Source: Bradyrhizobium sp. ISRA430
GTDB lineage: Bacteria; Pseudomonadota; Alphaproteobacteria; Rhizobiales; Xanthobacteraceae
Reading direction: 5' to 3'
Assembly (NCBI RefSeq): GCF_029909975.1
Contig: NZ_CP094516.1
Location: 4,340,001 to 4,404,000, forward strand
Length of the DNA stretch: 64,000 nt
In this document: positions 43,934-52,462 of the stretch, piece after piece
How the letters are laid out: every line of letters begins with the position of its first letter
How positions within the stretch are numbered: the first letter of the stretch is position 1
Made by a program: the position numbers and the translations under genes
Notes under the pieces: generated by a model
Seen by the model: the letters and a program-made list of their open reading frames with translations, nothing else
Told to the model about the DNA's origin: nothing
The model's database searches: none

Positions 43934-45115
43934 TTAGCCGCGTACCGCTTCCACCAGCGGCCTCACCGCGCTTGTCGCGACCTTCGCGGCGGCGCTTTGA
44001 ATAAAGCCACCGCCGAGCACGCGCGCCTGCCCCGAAGGCGCGTCATAGAATACGCAGGCCTGGCCCGGCGAAACGCCCTCTTCGCCGGCGACCAGCTCGA
44101 CCTCGTAATAGCCGTTGCCGCCGCGCAGCCAGGCCGGCTGCGGCGCACGGGTCGAGCGCACGCGCACGAACATCTCGAGGCCGCCGCCGATGGCGCGGTC
44201 GATATCGCCGTCGCCGATCCAGTTGACGTCGCGCAGCACGATGCGGTGCATCTTCAAGGCATCGCGCGGGCCGACCACGACGCGCCGGTTGGCCGCATCC
44301 AGCCGCACCACGAACAGCGGCGCGCCGGAGGCGATGCCGAGGCCGCGGCGCTGGCCGACGGTGAAGTTGGCGATGCCGTGATGCTGGCCGAGCACGCGGC
44401 CGTCGAGATCGACGATGTCGCCGGGATCCATCGCATTCGGCCGCAAGCGGGTGATGATGTCGGTATAGCGGCCCGTCGGCACGAAGCAGATGTCCTGGCT
44501 GTCGTGCTTGTCGGCAACCGCCAGCCCAAAGCGGCGCGCAAGCTCGCGCGTCTCGGTCTTGGCCATATTGCCGAGCGGGAAGCGTAAGTAATCGAGCTGC
44601 TCGCGTGTGGTCGCGAACAGGAAGTAGCTCTGGTCGCGCTCGGGATCCGCCGCGCAGGTCAGCGCGCGGGAGCCGTCCGCGAGGCGATGCGAGGCGACAT
44701 AATGGCCTGTGGCGAGCGCGGTCGCCCCTAACTCGCGCGCAGTCCTGAGGAGGTCGCGGAACTTGACCGAACGGTTGCACTCGATGCACGGCACCGGCGT
44801 CTCGCCGAGCGCGTAGCTATCGGCGAAATTGTCGATGACGGACTCGCGAAAACGGTCCTCGTAGTCGAGCACGTAATGGGGAATCCCGAGCTTGGCGGCG
44901 ACGTCGCGGGCGTCGTGGATGTCCTGGCCGGCGCAGCAGGCGCCCTTGCGATGGGTCGCCGCGCCATGGTCGTAGAGCTGCAGCGTGATGCCGACGACGT
45001 CGTAGCCTTCCGCCTTCAACAGCGCAGCCGTCGTCGAGGAATCGACGCCGCCCGACATGGCGACGACAACCCTGGTATCCTGCGGACGGCCTTCGAGATC
45101 CAGACTGTTGAGCAT
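43934..45115 (-). CDS. mnmA: tRNA-specific 2-thiouridylase
   Basis: A 393-residue enzyme that thiolates U34 of Lys, Glu and Gln tRNAs. The PP-loop is SGGVDSS from residue 21. The catalytic and persulfide cysteines are C113 ([10 protein letters not shown]) and C210 (SQDICFVP). [11 protein letters not shown] and the C-terminal [15 protein letters not shown] are conserved MnmA features. It starts at ATG 45115 and is divergent from fliK. Length is slightly longer than the E. coli enzyme, as usual in rhizobia. Confidence 0.96.
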   Translation of the reverse strand: MLNSLDLEGRPQDTRVVVAMSGGVDSSTTAALLKAEGYDVVGITLQLYDHGAATHRKGACCAGQDIHDARDVAAKLGIPHYVLDYEDRFRESVIDNFADSYALGETPVPCIECNRSVKFRDLLRTARELGATALATGHYVASHRLADGSRALTCAADPERDQSYFLFATTREQLDYLRFPLGNMAKTETRELARRFGLAVADKHDSQDICFVPTGRYTDIITRLRPNAMDPGDIVDLDGRVLGQHHGIANFTVGQRRGLGIASGAPLFVVRLDAANRRVVVGPRDALKMHRIVLRDVNWIGDGDIDRAIGGGLEMFVRVRSTRAPQPAWLRGGNGYYEVELVAGEEGVSPGQACVFYDAPSGQARVLGGGFIQSAAAKVATSAVRPLVEAVRG

Positions 45116-45420
45116 GGCTTAACGGCTGTTGAATGCGAGTGCGGCGGCTGGTGTTTCCGCGAGATTCTATTGGCTTTGGTCGGGACACCCGCGATCCCGG
45201 GGAACTCTGGTTCCCCTGGGAACGGCTTGCCCGGTCGAAAGCGGCTGAGAGCTACCCTTTAATATAGGCCGCATTCCGGTGAAGCAATCGCGCGCGGGAG
45301 CCGCTTTAAGGCAATTCTTGCCGGGGAGGCAGAAATGGCGGGGTTATTGGGGACCTGATGGAGCGACCAGAACTCCGACAACATATTGATATTATTGTAT
45401 AAATCACTATTGCGCCGGAC

Positions 45421-45436
45421 TGGCCCGCTCCTTGCT
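45421..45436 (+). promoter_or_regulatory. Sigma-54 promoter upstream of fliK
   Basis: TGGCCCGCTCCTTGCT matches the -24/-12 consensus TGGCACGnnnnTTGCW at every fixed base except one. It lies 37 bases before the fliK GTG, so transcription should start near 45448. The sigma-54 activator FlbD, encoded at 52463, is the expected regulator. Confidence 0.75.
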
Positions 45437-45472
45437 CACCCCTCATCCGAAGATGTTTGCAAGGGGTCGCCT

Positions 45473-47080
45473 GTGGTTGGTGTGACGTCAGATGTAGTTG
45501 CCAGCGTGCCTGTGCCGAGCGCGCCACAAAGGCCTGCCCGCTCGCAGAGCTCGCAAGACGCGTCCGCGAACGACTCCTTCGGCGCGCTGGTGGACAGCAA
45601 CACACAGGCGATCAGCAACAACGCGTCGTCGCAGGCGCAGGACGCCGCGCCGCGCCGCTCCGAACAGGCGTCGTCATCCTCCGACAAGGGCTCGCGCGAC
45701 ACCTCCGCGACCGACCAGTCCACGCAGAGCAAGGCGAGCGACAATGCGGATTCATCGCCGCCGACGCACGACGATACCTCCGCCGCCAAGGCCAGCGACA
45801 AGCCCAAGGACAAGGCGGATACAACCAAAGCCTCCGGAAAGTCCGAGGCGAGCAAGGGCGACAAGAGCGACGATACCGACACCCTCGCCGCCGCCGTCGA
45901 TGCCGCAACCGCCACGCAGCCGGACGCGACGCAGGCAGCCACGCCGGATCCGAACGCGATCGTCATTGCCGCGCCCATGGTCCCGACCGACCCGAACGCG
46001 GCGGCGAGCCAAGCCGGCAACGCTTCCGATTCGCCGCTGACGATCGCCGCTGCCGGCCTCGCCGCCAGCGCCTCGACCGCGGCGCAGATCGCAGGCCCCA
46101 AGACCGATACGGCCACGGCGAGCGACAAGAGCGCCAAGACCGCGGGTGCAACCGTGAGCGCGGACACCTCGGCGACGCTCGCGGATGCTGCCACCGGTGC
46201 GACCGACGCGACGGCGAGCGATGCCAAGACGAGCGGTGTACAGTTCGTGGCAATCGAACAGGGCACGCCAAAAACCTCATTCAAGGCCGCTGCGACCGCG
46301 CAGGCACAGACCGACGTCTCGAATATCGGTCAGGACGCGGGCAAGACGGGCGCCACCAGCGCACAAAATCCCGCGACGGCGACGAATCCCAACGCGGCCG
46401 CGCATCCGCAGGCCGCCAAGCCGCAGGCCGACGCCGGCGTGACCGATGCGAAGGCCGGCGCGTCCGACCGCACCGCCGACGCAACGCCGGGCGTGCCCAC
46501 CACACACGCCCACGCCAGCGCACAGGCCAACGTCACTCCGACCGACACCAGCGCGCAGGCCGCATCGACCGTGCAGGCGCCGCTGACCACGACGACCTCG
46601 TCCGCGACCGCCTCCACCGCAACGCTCACCGCGACTGCAGCAACTGCGACCGCCGTGCCGATCAGCGGCCTGCCGATCGAGATCGCCGCCGCCGCGCGCG
46701 CCGGCAAGACGCGCTTTGACATCAGCCTCGATCCGGCCGAGCTCGGCCGCATCGACGTGCGCATCAATGTCGACCGCAACGGTCAGGTCACCTCGCATCT
46801 CACCGTCGAGAAGCCGGAGACGCTGTCGATGCTGCGGCAGGACGCGCCGCAATTGCAGCGCGCGCTCGACGATGCGGGCCTGAAGACCGGCAGCAACGGC
46901 CTGTCGTTCAGCCTGCGCGACCAGAATGCATCCAGCCAGAACTCCGGCAACAACAACGACAATGGCGGCAATGCCCGCCGGCTGATCATCAGCGACGAGG
47001 ACGCAGCTCCTGCCGCGCCCGTGGGACGCAGCTATGGCCGCATGCTCGGTTCGAGCAGCGGCGTCGACATCAGAGTGTGA
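45473..47080 (+). CDS. fliK: Flagellar hook-length control protein
   Basis: A protein of about 535 residues. Most of it is a low-complexity Ala/Thr/Ser/Asp linker, as expected for the molecular ruler. The C-terminal Flg_hook domain is clear: FDISLDPAELGRIDVRINVD, VEKPETLSMLRQDAPQLQRA and LDDAGLKTGSNGLSFSLRDQ. It is exported during hook assembly and switches export specificity. A GTG start at 45473 is chosen because AAGGGG lies six bases upstream and the sigma-54 promoter precedes it; an ATG at 45386 would lie before that promoter. It is followed 12 bases later by flgD. Confidence 0.87.
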   Translation: MVGVTSDVVASVPVPSAPQRPARSQSSQDASANDSFGALVDSNTQAISNNASSQAQDAAPRRSEQASSSSDKGSRDTSATDQSTQSKASDNADSSPPTHDDTSAAKASDKPKDKADTTKASGKSEASKGDKSDDTDTLAAAVDAATATQPDATQAATPDPNAIVIAAPMVPTDPNAAASQAGNASDSPLTIAAAGLAASASTAAQIAGPKTDTATASDKSAKTAGATVSADTSATLADAATGATDATASDAKTSGVQFVAIEQGTPKTSFKAAATAQAQTDVSNIGQDAGKTGATSAQNPATATNPNAAAHPQAAKPQADAGVTDAKAGASDRTADATPGVPTTHAHASAQANVTPTDTSAQAASTVQAPLTTTTSSATASTATLTATAATATAVPISGLPIEIAAAARAGKTRFDISLDPAELGRIDVRINVDRNGQVTSHLTVEKPETLSMLRQDAPQLQRALDDAGLKTGSNGLSFSLRDQNASSQNSGNNNDNGGNARRLIISDEDAAPAAPVGRSYGRMLGSSSGVDIRV

Positions 47081-47092
47081 GGAGTATTCGAC

Positions 47093-47800
47093 ATGACCAC
47101 CACGAATGCCGCCACCGCCCCTTCGGTCGTTTCCGGTACGACCCAGACGTCATCGTCGTCGTCCTCGTCGAACTCCCTGAGCTCGACGACGGGATCGACG
47201 CTGGCCGGCAACTTCCAGACCTTCCTGACGCTGCTGACCACGCAGCTCCAGAACCAGAACCCACTCGATCCGCTCGACACCAACCAGTTCACCCAGCAGC
47301 TCGTGCAGTTCGCCGGCGTCGAGCAGCAGCTCAAGACCAACGACTCGCTCGCCACCCTCGTCAGCCTGCAGCAGACCACGCAGGCAACCCAGGCACTCGG
47401 CTTCGTCGGCAAGACCGCGGTGGTCGACGGCACGACCGCGACGATGAAGAGCTCGTCCGCGACATGGCACCTCAACGTGCCGACCAGCGCGACAGTCGAC
47501 ATCTCGATCGCCAATTCCAGCGGCCAGACCGTCTTCACCGGCAAATACACCGCCGGCGCCGGCAGCGACATTCCGTTCACCTGGAACGGCCAGGGCAATG
47601 ACGGCACGCAGTGGCCCGACGGCAAGTACACGATTACGGCGACCGGCAAGGACATCGCGAACAACAATGTCGGCATCGCCGCGCAGGTCCAGGGCACGGT
47701 CTCATCCGTCGACCTGACCCAATCGCCGCCGCTGCTGACCATCGACGGCAACAGCTACACGGTCAGCCAGGTCAAGAGCATCGTCGGCAGCAGCAACTGA
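47093..47800 (+). CDS. flgD: Flagellar hook-capping protein
   Basis: A 235-residue protein. The N-terminal FlgD signature FLTLLTTQLQNQNPLDPLDT and NQFTQQLVQFAGVEQQLKTN is followed by the FLgD Tudor-like and FlgD_Ig parts (DIPFTWNGQGNDGTQWPDGK and YTITATG). It caps the growing hook. It probably shares an mRNA with fliK. A repeat-rich intergenic region follows it. Confidence 0.95.
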   Translation: MTTTNAATAPSVVSGTTQTSSSSSSSNSLSSTTGSTLAGNFQTFLTLLTTQLQNQNPLDPLDTNQFTQQLVQFAGVEQQLKTNDSLATLVSLQQTTQATQALGFVGKTAVVDGTTATMKSSSATWHLNVPTSATVDISIANSSGQTVFTGKYTAGAGSDIPFTWNGQGNDGTQWPDGKYTITATGKDIANNNVGIAAQVQGTVSSVDLTQSPPLLTIDGNSYTVSQVKSIVGSSN

Positions 47801-47828
47801 GGCGACGCGCCGCTGCCGCACATTCAAT

Positions 47829-47966
47829 GTCGTCCTGGCGAAGGCCAGGACCCATAACCCCAGGGAGTGGTTGTGGCGCGAAGCAGTAGCCCCGAGTCTT
47901 CGTAAGAACTACTCCCTGTGTGGTTATGAGTCCCGGGCGCGTGCTGCGCACGCCCCGGGACGACGA
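47829..47966. repeat. Composite palindromic repeat (BIME-like)
   Basis: Two outer stem-loops (TCCTGGCGAAGGCCAGGA, and CCCGGGCG with CGCCCCGGG) enclose a larger inverted repeat, CATAACCCCAGGGAGTGGTT with its imperfect complement near 47910-47930. This arrangement recurs in Bradyrhizobium intergenic DNA. It may also end flgD transcription. Confidence 0.8.
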
Positions 47967-48187
47967 TTGAGAGCCTCGCGACATCACGCGCGGGCCTTGT
48001 TTGTTAGTAAAGTATTTACCTTCTGCCCGCCCGGCCGGCCCGAACCATGCGCTCCGCCTGCCGGGCCGGCCGCGTTCCCGTCCGTTTCAACGAGAATTGT
48101 ATTGAAGCCTTAGGCTTAGCCAATTTTTAAGCCGGGCGGCGTAGGGTTACGGCGTGAGTTCAGTGGTTGAGAGTTTGTGAGTACGCC

Positions 48188-48463
48188 ATGACAGAACCCC
48201 ATCGCCCGAGGGTAAAATACGTCATCGGGCCGGACGGCAGTCCGCTGACGATCGCGGATCTGCCCGCACCCGGCACCAAACGCTGGGTCATCCGCCGCAA
48301 GGCCGAAGTCGTCGCCGCTGTGCGTGGCGGACTTCTGTCCCTTGAGGAGGCCTGCAGCCGTTACACCTTGACGGTCGACGAATTCCTCTCCTGGCAGTTT
48401 TCCATTGACCAGCATGGTCTGGCGGGCCTTCGCACCACCCGCATCCAGCAATATCGCCAGTAA
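48188..48463 (+). CDS. sciP: CtrA inhibitor SciP-type regulator (DUF1153)
   Basis: A 91-residue helix-turn-helix protein. The body KRWVIRRKAEVVAAVRGGLL, SLEEACSRYTLTVDEFLSWQ and GLRTTRIQQYRQ matches SciP of alphaproteobacteria almost throughout. In Caulobacter SciP binds CtrA at promoters and represses cell-cycle and flagellar genes. The ATG at 48188 gives the usual family length. It sits directly upstream of fliF, divided from it by a strong terminator. Confidence 0.93.
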   Translation: MTEPHRPRVKYVIGPDGSPLTIADLPAPGTKRWVIRRKAEVVAAVRGGLLSLEEACSRYTLTVDEFLSWQFSIDQHGLAGLRTTRIQQYRQ

Positions 48464-48490
48464 GCGATCCGGAAATTTGCGGCTTTTGAC

Positions 48491-48525
48491 AAAAATCGGC
48501 CTCGCCCCGCGAGGTCGATTTTTTT
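48491..48525 (+). terminator. Rho-independent terminator of sciP
   Basis: AAAAATCGGCCTCGC pairs with GCGAGGTCGATTTTT through 15 base pairs (one G-U) around a CCC loop, ending in a T-run. It starts 28 bases after the sciP stop and insulates fliF from sciP. Confidence 0.92.
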
Positions 48526-48550
48526 CATGTCGCCACTTTTGTCCGACCTC

Positions 48551-48565
48551 TTAATCTTCGTTAAC
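48551..48565. promoter_or_regulatory. CtrA-box-like sequence upstream of fliF
   Basis: TTAATCTTCGTTAAC has two TTAA half-sites separated by six bases; the CtrA consensus has seven. It lies about 80 bases before the fliF start and beside a gene for a CtrA inhibitor, so CtrA control is plausible but the spacing is off by one. Confidence 0.35.
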
Positions 48566-48644
48566 CATATCGAAACCATCACCTAGGCAATAATTGCCCA
48601 GTCGACCGCTCGGGAATGCGGATCGAATCTGTCGGGGCGGTTGC

Positions 48645-50264
48645 TTGCAAGGTCTGGTTGACTTCCTGAAGGGTCTGGGCGCGGCGCGATTCGCGGCGAT
48701 GATTGCAGTCACCGCCGCGCTCATTGGCTTTTTCGCCTTCGTCATCATGCGCGTCACCACGCCGCAGATGACGACGCTGTTCACCGATCTCAGCGTCGAG
48801 GATTCCTCGAGCATTATCAAGGATCTGGAACGCCAGGGCATCCAGTTCGAGCTGCGCAATGAAGGCAGCATCATCATGGTGCCCAAGGACAAGGTCACCC
48901 GGCTGCGGATGAAGCTCGCCGAAGGCGGCCTGCCCAAGGGTGGCGGCGTCGGCTACGAGGTGTTCGACAAGTCGGATGCGCTCGGCACCACCAGCTTCGT
49001 CCAGAACATCAATCACCTGCGCGCGCTGGAAGGCGAGCTCGCCCGTACCATCCGCGCCATCGATCGCATCCAGGCGGCCCGCGTCCATCTCGTGCTGCCC
49101 GAGCGTCCGCTGTTCTCGCGCGAGGCGCCGGAGCCGTCCGCCTCGATCGTGCTGCGGGTGCGCGGCGCGCTCGAAGCGCAGCAGATCCGCGCCATCCGCC
49201 ACCTCGTCGCCTCCGCGGTGAACGGGCTGAAGCCGCAGCGGGTCTCGATCGTCGACGAATCCGGCCAACTCCTGGCCGACGGCGCCGCCACCGATGCGGA
49301 TCAGACCGTCGGCGACGAGCGCCGCGCCGCCTTCGAGAAGCGGATGCGCAAGCAGGTCGAGGACATCGTGTCCTCCGTGGTCGGTTCGGGGCGCGCCCGT
49401 GTGCAGCTCTCCGCCGATTTCGACTTCAACAAGATCACCCAGACCTCGGACAAGTTCGATCCGGAAGGGCGCGTGCTGCGCTCGAGCCAGACCCGCGAGG
49501 AATCGAGCCTCACCGCCGACAATAACGGCCAGGTCACCGTCAACAACGAGCTGCCGGGCAACCAGCAGAACAGCGGCGCTACGGCGAAGGACCAGAGCAA
49601 GAAGACCGAAGAGACCAACAATTACGAGATCTCCCGCACCACCAAGACCGAGGTGACGGAAGCCGGCCGCGTCAACCGCATCTCGGTCGCGGTGCTGGTC
49701 GACGGCATCTACTCCAAGAACGAGAAGGGCGAGCTCGTCTACCAGGACCGCACCAAGGAGCAGCTCGACCGCATCGCCACTTTGGTCCGCTCGGCGATCG
49801 GCTTCGACCAGAGGCGCGGCGACCAGGTCGAGGTCGTCAACCTGCGCTTTGCCGATGCGCCCTCCACCGCCCCGATCGGCGAACCCGGCGGCTTCCTCGG
49901 CATGCTGCAGTTCACCAAGGACGACGTGATGTACTTCGTCGAGCTCGGCGTGATGATGCTGCTCGGCCTCGTCGTGATGTTCATGGTGATCCGTCCGCTG
50001 GTCAAACGCATCCTGGCCTCCGACGAAGTCGCTGCCGCCATCAGCGGCGTGCTCGCCGGCCCCGCCGGTGACGAGGCAGCGCCGACCGCGGGCGGCCAGG
50101 CGCTGCTGCCGGGCGGCAGCGCCACCGCGAGCGCGATCGATGTCGCCACGATCCAGGGCCAGGTCCACGCCCAGTCCGTTCATCGCGTCGGCGAGCTCGC
50201 CGAGCGCAATCCCAACGAAACCGTCGCCATCATCCGCCAGTGGCTGACCGAACCCGCGAAATGA
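48645..50264 (+). CDS. fliF: Flagellar MS-ring protein
   Basis: A protein of about 539 residues forming the base of the flagellar basal body. Membrane helix one is AMIAVTAALIGFFAFVIM, followed by the YscJ/FliF domain (TTLFTDLSVEDSSSIIKDLE; RVHLVLPERPLFSREAPEPS). Helix two is near residue 435 (VMYFVELGVMMLLGLVVMFM). The C-terminal tail TVAIIRQWLTEP binds FliG. A TTG start at 48645 (then QGLVDFLKGLGAARF) agrees with the usual N-terminus in this group; the ATG at 48594 would add 17 unlikely residues. It is followed 15 bases later by fliG. Confidence 0.95.
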   Translation: MQGLVDFLKGLGAARFAAMIAVTAALIGFFAFVIMRVTTPQMTTLFTDLSVEDSSSIIKDLERQGIQFELRNEGSIIMVPKDKVTRLRMKLAEGGLPKGGGVGYEVFDKSDALGTTSFVQNINHLRALEGELARTIRAIDRIQAARVHLVLPERPLFSREAPEPSASIVLRVRGALEAQQIRAIRHLVASAVNGLKPQRVSIVDESGQLLADGAATDADQTVGDERRAAFEKRMRKQVEDIVSSVVGSGRARVQLSADFDFNKITQTSDKFDPEGRVLRSSQTREESSLTADNNGQVTVNNELPGNQQNSGATAKDQSKKTEETNNYEISRTTKTEVTEAGRVNRISVAVLVDGIYSKNEKGELVYQDRTKEQLDRIATLVRSAIGFDQRRGDQVEVVNLRFADAPSTAPIGEPGGFLGMLQFTKDDVMYFVELGVMMLLGLVVMFMVIRPLVKRILASDEVAAAISGVLAGPAGDEAAPTAGGQALLPGGSATASAIDVATIQGQVHAQSVHRVGELAERNPNETVAIIRQWLTEPAK

Positions 50265-50279
50265 TCCGAGTGAATTGAC

Positions 50280-51374
50280 ATGGCCGCCTCCTTGCAAAAC
50301 GCCAACTCGCAAGACATCACCAGCGTGATCTCGACGCTGGGTGCCCGCGCCGGCAGCCGTGCGGGCGGCCCTGCGACTGCGCAATTGCCGGGACCGCGGC
50401 GCGCCGCGATCCTGATGCTGGCGCTGGGCGAGCAGTATGGCGGCAAGATCTGGTCGCTGCTCGACGACGAGGAGGTGCGCCAGCTCTCGCTGGAGATGTC
50501 GACGCTCGGCACCGTCGAGGTCGACACGGTCGAGGACATGCTGCTCGAATTCGTCTCGCGCATGTCGGCATCGGGCGCGCTAATGGGCAATTTCGACGCC
50601 ACCGAGCGGCTGCTGCAGCAGTACCTGCCGCCGGAGCGCGTCAACGGCATCATGGACGAGATCCGCGGCCCTGCGGGGCGCAACATGTGGGAGAAGCTCT
50701 CCAACGTGCAGGAAGAGGTTCTCGCCAACTACCTGAAGAACGAATATCCGCAGACCATTGCGGTCGTGCTGTCGAAGCTGAAGCCGGAGCACGCCGCGCG
50801 CGTGCTCGGCATCCTGCCCGAGGAGCTCGCGCTCGACGTCGTCGGTCGCATGCTGAAGATGGAGGCGGTGCAGAAGGAGGTGATTGAGAGTGTCGAGAAG
50901 ACGCTGCGCACCGAATTCATGTCCAACCTGTCGCAGACCCGCCGCCGCGACGCCCACGAGGTGATGGCCGAGATCTTCAACAATTTCGACCGCCAGACCG
51001 AAACCCGCTTCATCACCTCGCTGGAAGAGGAAAACCGGGAATCGGCCGAGCGCATCAAGGCGCTGATGTTCACCTTCGACGATCTCGTGAAGCTCGATTC
51101 CGGCTCGGCCCAGACATTGATGCGCAACGTCGACAAGGACAAGCTCGGCGTCGCGCTCAAGAGCGCCAACGAGGATGTCCGCAACTTCTTCTTCGGTAAC
51201 ATGTCCTCCCGCGCAGCCAAGATGCTCCAGGACGACATGGCGGCGATGGGCCCGGTCCGGCTGCGCGACGTCGACGAGGCGCAGGCGCTGCTGGTCAACC
51301 TCGCCAAAGACCTCGCCGCCAAGGGCGAGATCATGCTGACCAAGAACCGCGCCGACGACGAGCTGGTGTACTGA
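50280..51374 (+). CDS. fliG: Flagellar motor switch protein FliG
   Basis: A 364-residue C-ring protein. Three FliG domains are present: the N-terminal [20 protein letters not shown], the middle [20 protein letters not shown] with [12 protein letters not shown], and the C-terminal [20 protein letters not shown] that contacts the stator. The C-terminus ends [10 protein letters not shown]. Its stop overlaps the fliH start by one base (TGATG), so the two are coupled. Confidence 0.97.
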   Translation: MAASLQNANSQDITSVISTLGARAGSRAGGPATAQLPGPRRAAILMLALGEQYGGKIWSLLDDEEVRQLSLEMSTLGTVEVDTVEDMLLEFVSRMSASGALMGNFDATERLLQQYLPPERVNGIMDEIRGPAGRNMWEKLSNVQEEVLANYLKNEYPQTIAVVLSKLKPEHAARVLGILPEELALDVVGRMLKMEAVQKEVIESVEKTLRTEFMSNLSQTRRRDAHEVMAEIFNNFDRQTETRFITSLEEENRESAERIKALMFTFDDLVKLDSGSAQTLMRNVDKDKLGVALKSANEDVRNFFFGNMSSRAAKMLQDDMAAMGPVRLRDVDEAQALLVNLAKDLAAKGEIMLTKNRADDELVY

Positions 51375-51994
51375 TGGCGGCACCCGCGAAATTCCTGTTC
51401 GACACCGACTTCGCCGCGCCCGACCGGACGCGGGAGAAGGCCGCGTCGGCCGCCGAGATCGCCCAGAAGGTCGCGGAAGCCGAGGCGCGCGCCTACCAGG
51501 ACGGCTTCGCCGCCGGTCAGCGCGAGGCCAAGGCGGAGAGCGACCGCCGCGTCGCGCTCGCGATGGAAGAGATCAACATCGCGATCAGGAACATCGCCTC
51601 CGGCATCGGCAGCATCGAGGCCAGGATGGAGACCGAGGCGGTCGACGTCGCGGTGGCCGTGGCGCGCAAGCTGTGCGCCGAGCTGGTCGCGGCCGAGCCG
51701 CTCGGCGAGATCATGGCGGTGGTGCGCGACTGCTTCTCGCACCTGGTCGCGACGCCGCATCTCGTCGTCCGCATTAACGACGCGCTCTACGACAGCGCAC
51801 GCGAGAAGATCGAACGGCTCGCCAAGCAGAGCGGTTTCGAAGGGCGGCTGGTGATACTGGCCGAGCCCGAGATTGCGACCGGCGACTGCCGGATCGAATG
51901 GGCCGATGGCGGCGTCGTGCTGGACCGCGGTGCCATCGCGGCCAAGGTCGACGAACTGGCCGGACGCTATATCGCGTCCCGCAGGGGGAATTAA
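51374..51994 (+). CDS. fliH: Flagellar export ATPase regulator FliH
   Basis: A 206-residue protein. A short N-terminal segment (APAKFLFDTDFAAPDRTREK) is followed by a coiled-coil rich in Ala, Glu and Arg and by a FliH/YscL C-terminal domain (AVAVARKLCAELVAAEPLGE; RLVILAEPEIATGDCRIEWA; DGGVVLDRGAIAAKVDEL). FliH binds the export ATPase FliI and the C-ring. It lies between fliG and fliN as expected. Confidence 0.9.
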   Translation: MAAPAKFLFDTDFAAPDRTREKAASAAEIAQKVAEAEARAYQDGFAAGQREAKAESDRRVALAMEEINIAIRNIASGIGSIEARMETEAVDVAVAVARKLCAELVAAEPLGEIMAVVRDCFSHLVATPHLVVRINDALYDSAREKIERLAKQSGFEGRLVILAEPEIATGDCRIEWADGGVVLDRGAIAAKVDELAGRYIASRRGN

Positions 51995-51997
51995 ACC

Positions 51998-52348
51998 ATG
52001 AGCGACACCGACGGACAGGTCCCGCTGCCCGATCTCAACGGCCCGATGGCGCCGGCCGGCGCCGATGTCGGCTACAACGAGGACGAATACGCGGCCCGCG
52101 TCGCCGCCGACCTCGAGGCGGTGTTCGACGTGCCGGTGCAGGTTTCGGCCGTGCTCGGCCGCTCCAAGATGGATGTCGGCGAGCTGCTGAAGCTCGGGCC
52201 CGGCACCGTGCTCGAGCTCGACCGCCGCGTCGGCGAGGCCATCGATATCTACGTCAACAACCGCCTAGTCGCCCGCGGCGAGGTGGTGCTGGTCGAAGAT
52301 AAGCTCGGCGTGACTATGACCGAAATCATCAAGACCGAACGAGGTTGA
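51998..52348 (+). CDS. fliN: Flagellar motor switch protein FliN
   Basis: A 116-residue protein with a SpoA (surface presentation of antigens) domain: VPVQVSAVLGRSKMDVGELL, GPGTVLELDRRVGEAIDIYV and NNRLVARGEVVLVEDKLGVT. These are the diagnostic FliN blocks. GGGGGAA lies about seven bases upstream of the ATG. It completes the switch complex with FliG and FliM; fliM is not in the window. Confidence 0.96.
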   Translation: MSDTDGQVPLPDLNGPMAPAGADVGYNEDEYAARVAADLEAVFDVPVQVSAVLGRSKMDVGELLKLGPGTVLELDRRVGEAIDIYVNNRLVARGEVVLVEDKLGVTMTEIIKTERG

Positions 52349-52356
52349 TTGTTTTG

Positions 52357-52403
52357 AGCATGATCCCTTCGGAACACGGACACGCCCTTTTCCGGATCAT
52401 GCT
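52357..52403. repeat. Short dispersed palindrome between fliN and flbD
   Basis: AGCATGATCC and GGATCATGCT form 10-base arms separated by 27 bases. Sequences of the form GAGCATGATC...GGATCATGC are common intergenic repeats in Bradyrhizobium. Confidence 0.7.
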
Positions 52404-52462
52404 GCAGCGAAAATCGCAGGGAATAGCGCGCGGCAGCGCGGACAGACGGACAGGAGACTGAC

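Noticed and set aside
45436..46284. A 282-codon open frame on the minus strand opposite fliK
   Set aside because: It mirrors the Ala/Thr/Ser-rich linker of fliK and gives a low-complexity Ala/Val/Ser sequence. The plus strand has the conserved FliK C-terminus and a sigma-54 promoter.
48631..48650. GGGGCGGTTGCTTGCA as a sigma-54 promoter for fliF
   Set aside because: GG and GC have the right spacing, but the surrounding bases do not fit and it overlaps the likely fliF start codon.
48579..50384. A 601-codon open frame on the minus strand opposite fliF
   Set aside because: It is fully antisense to the unmistakable fliF and start of fliG. High-GC third positions in the real frame commonly leave the opposite frame open. 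Its product is a His/Asp/Arg-rich sequence with no domain.
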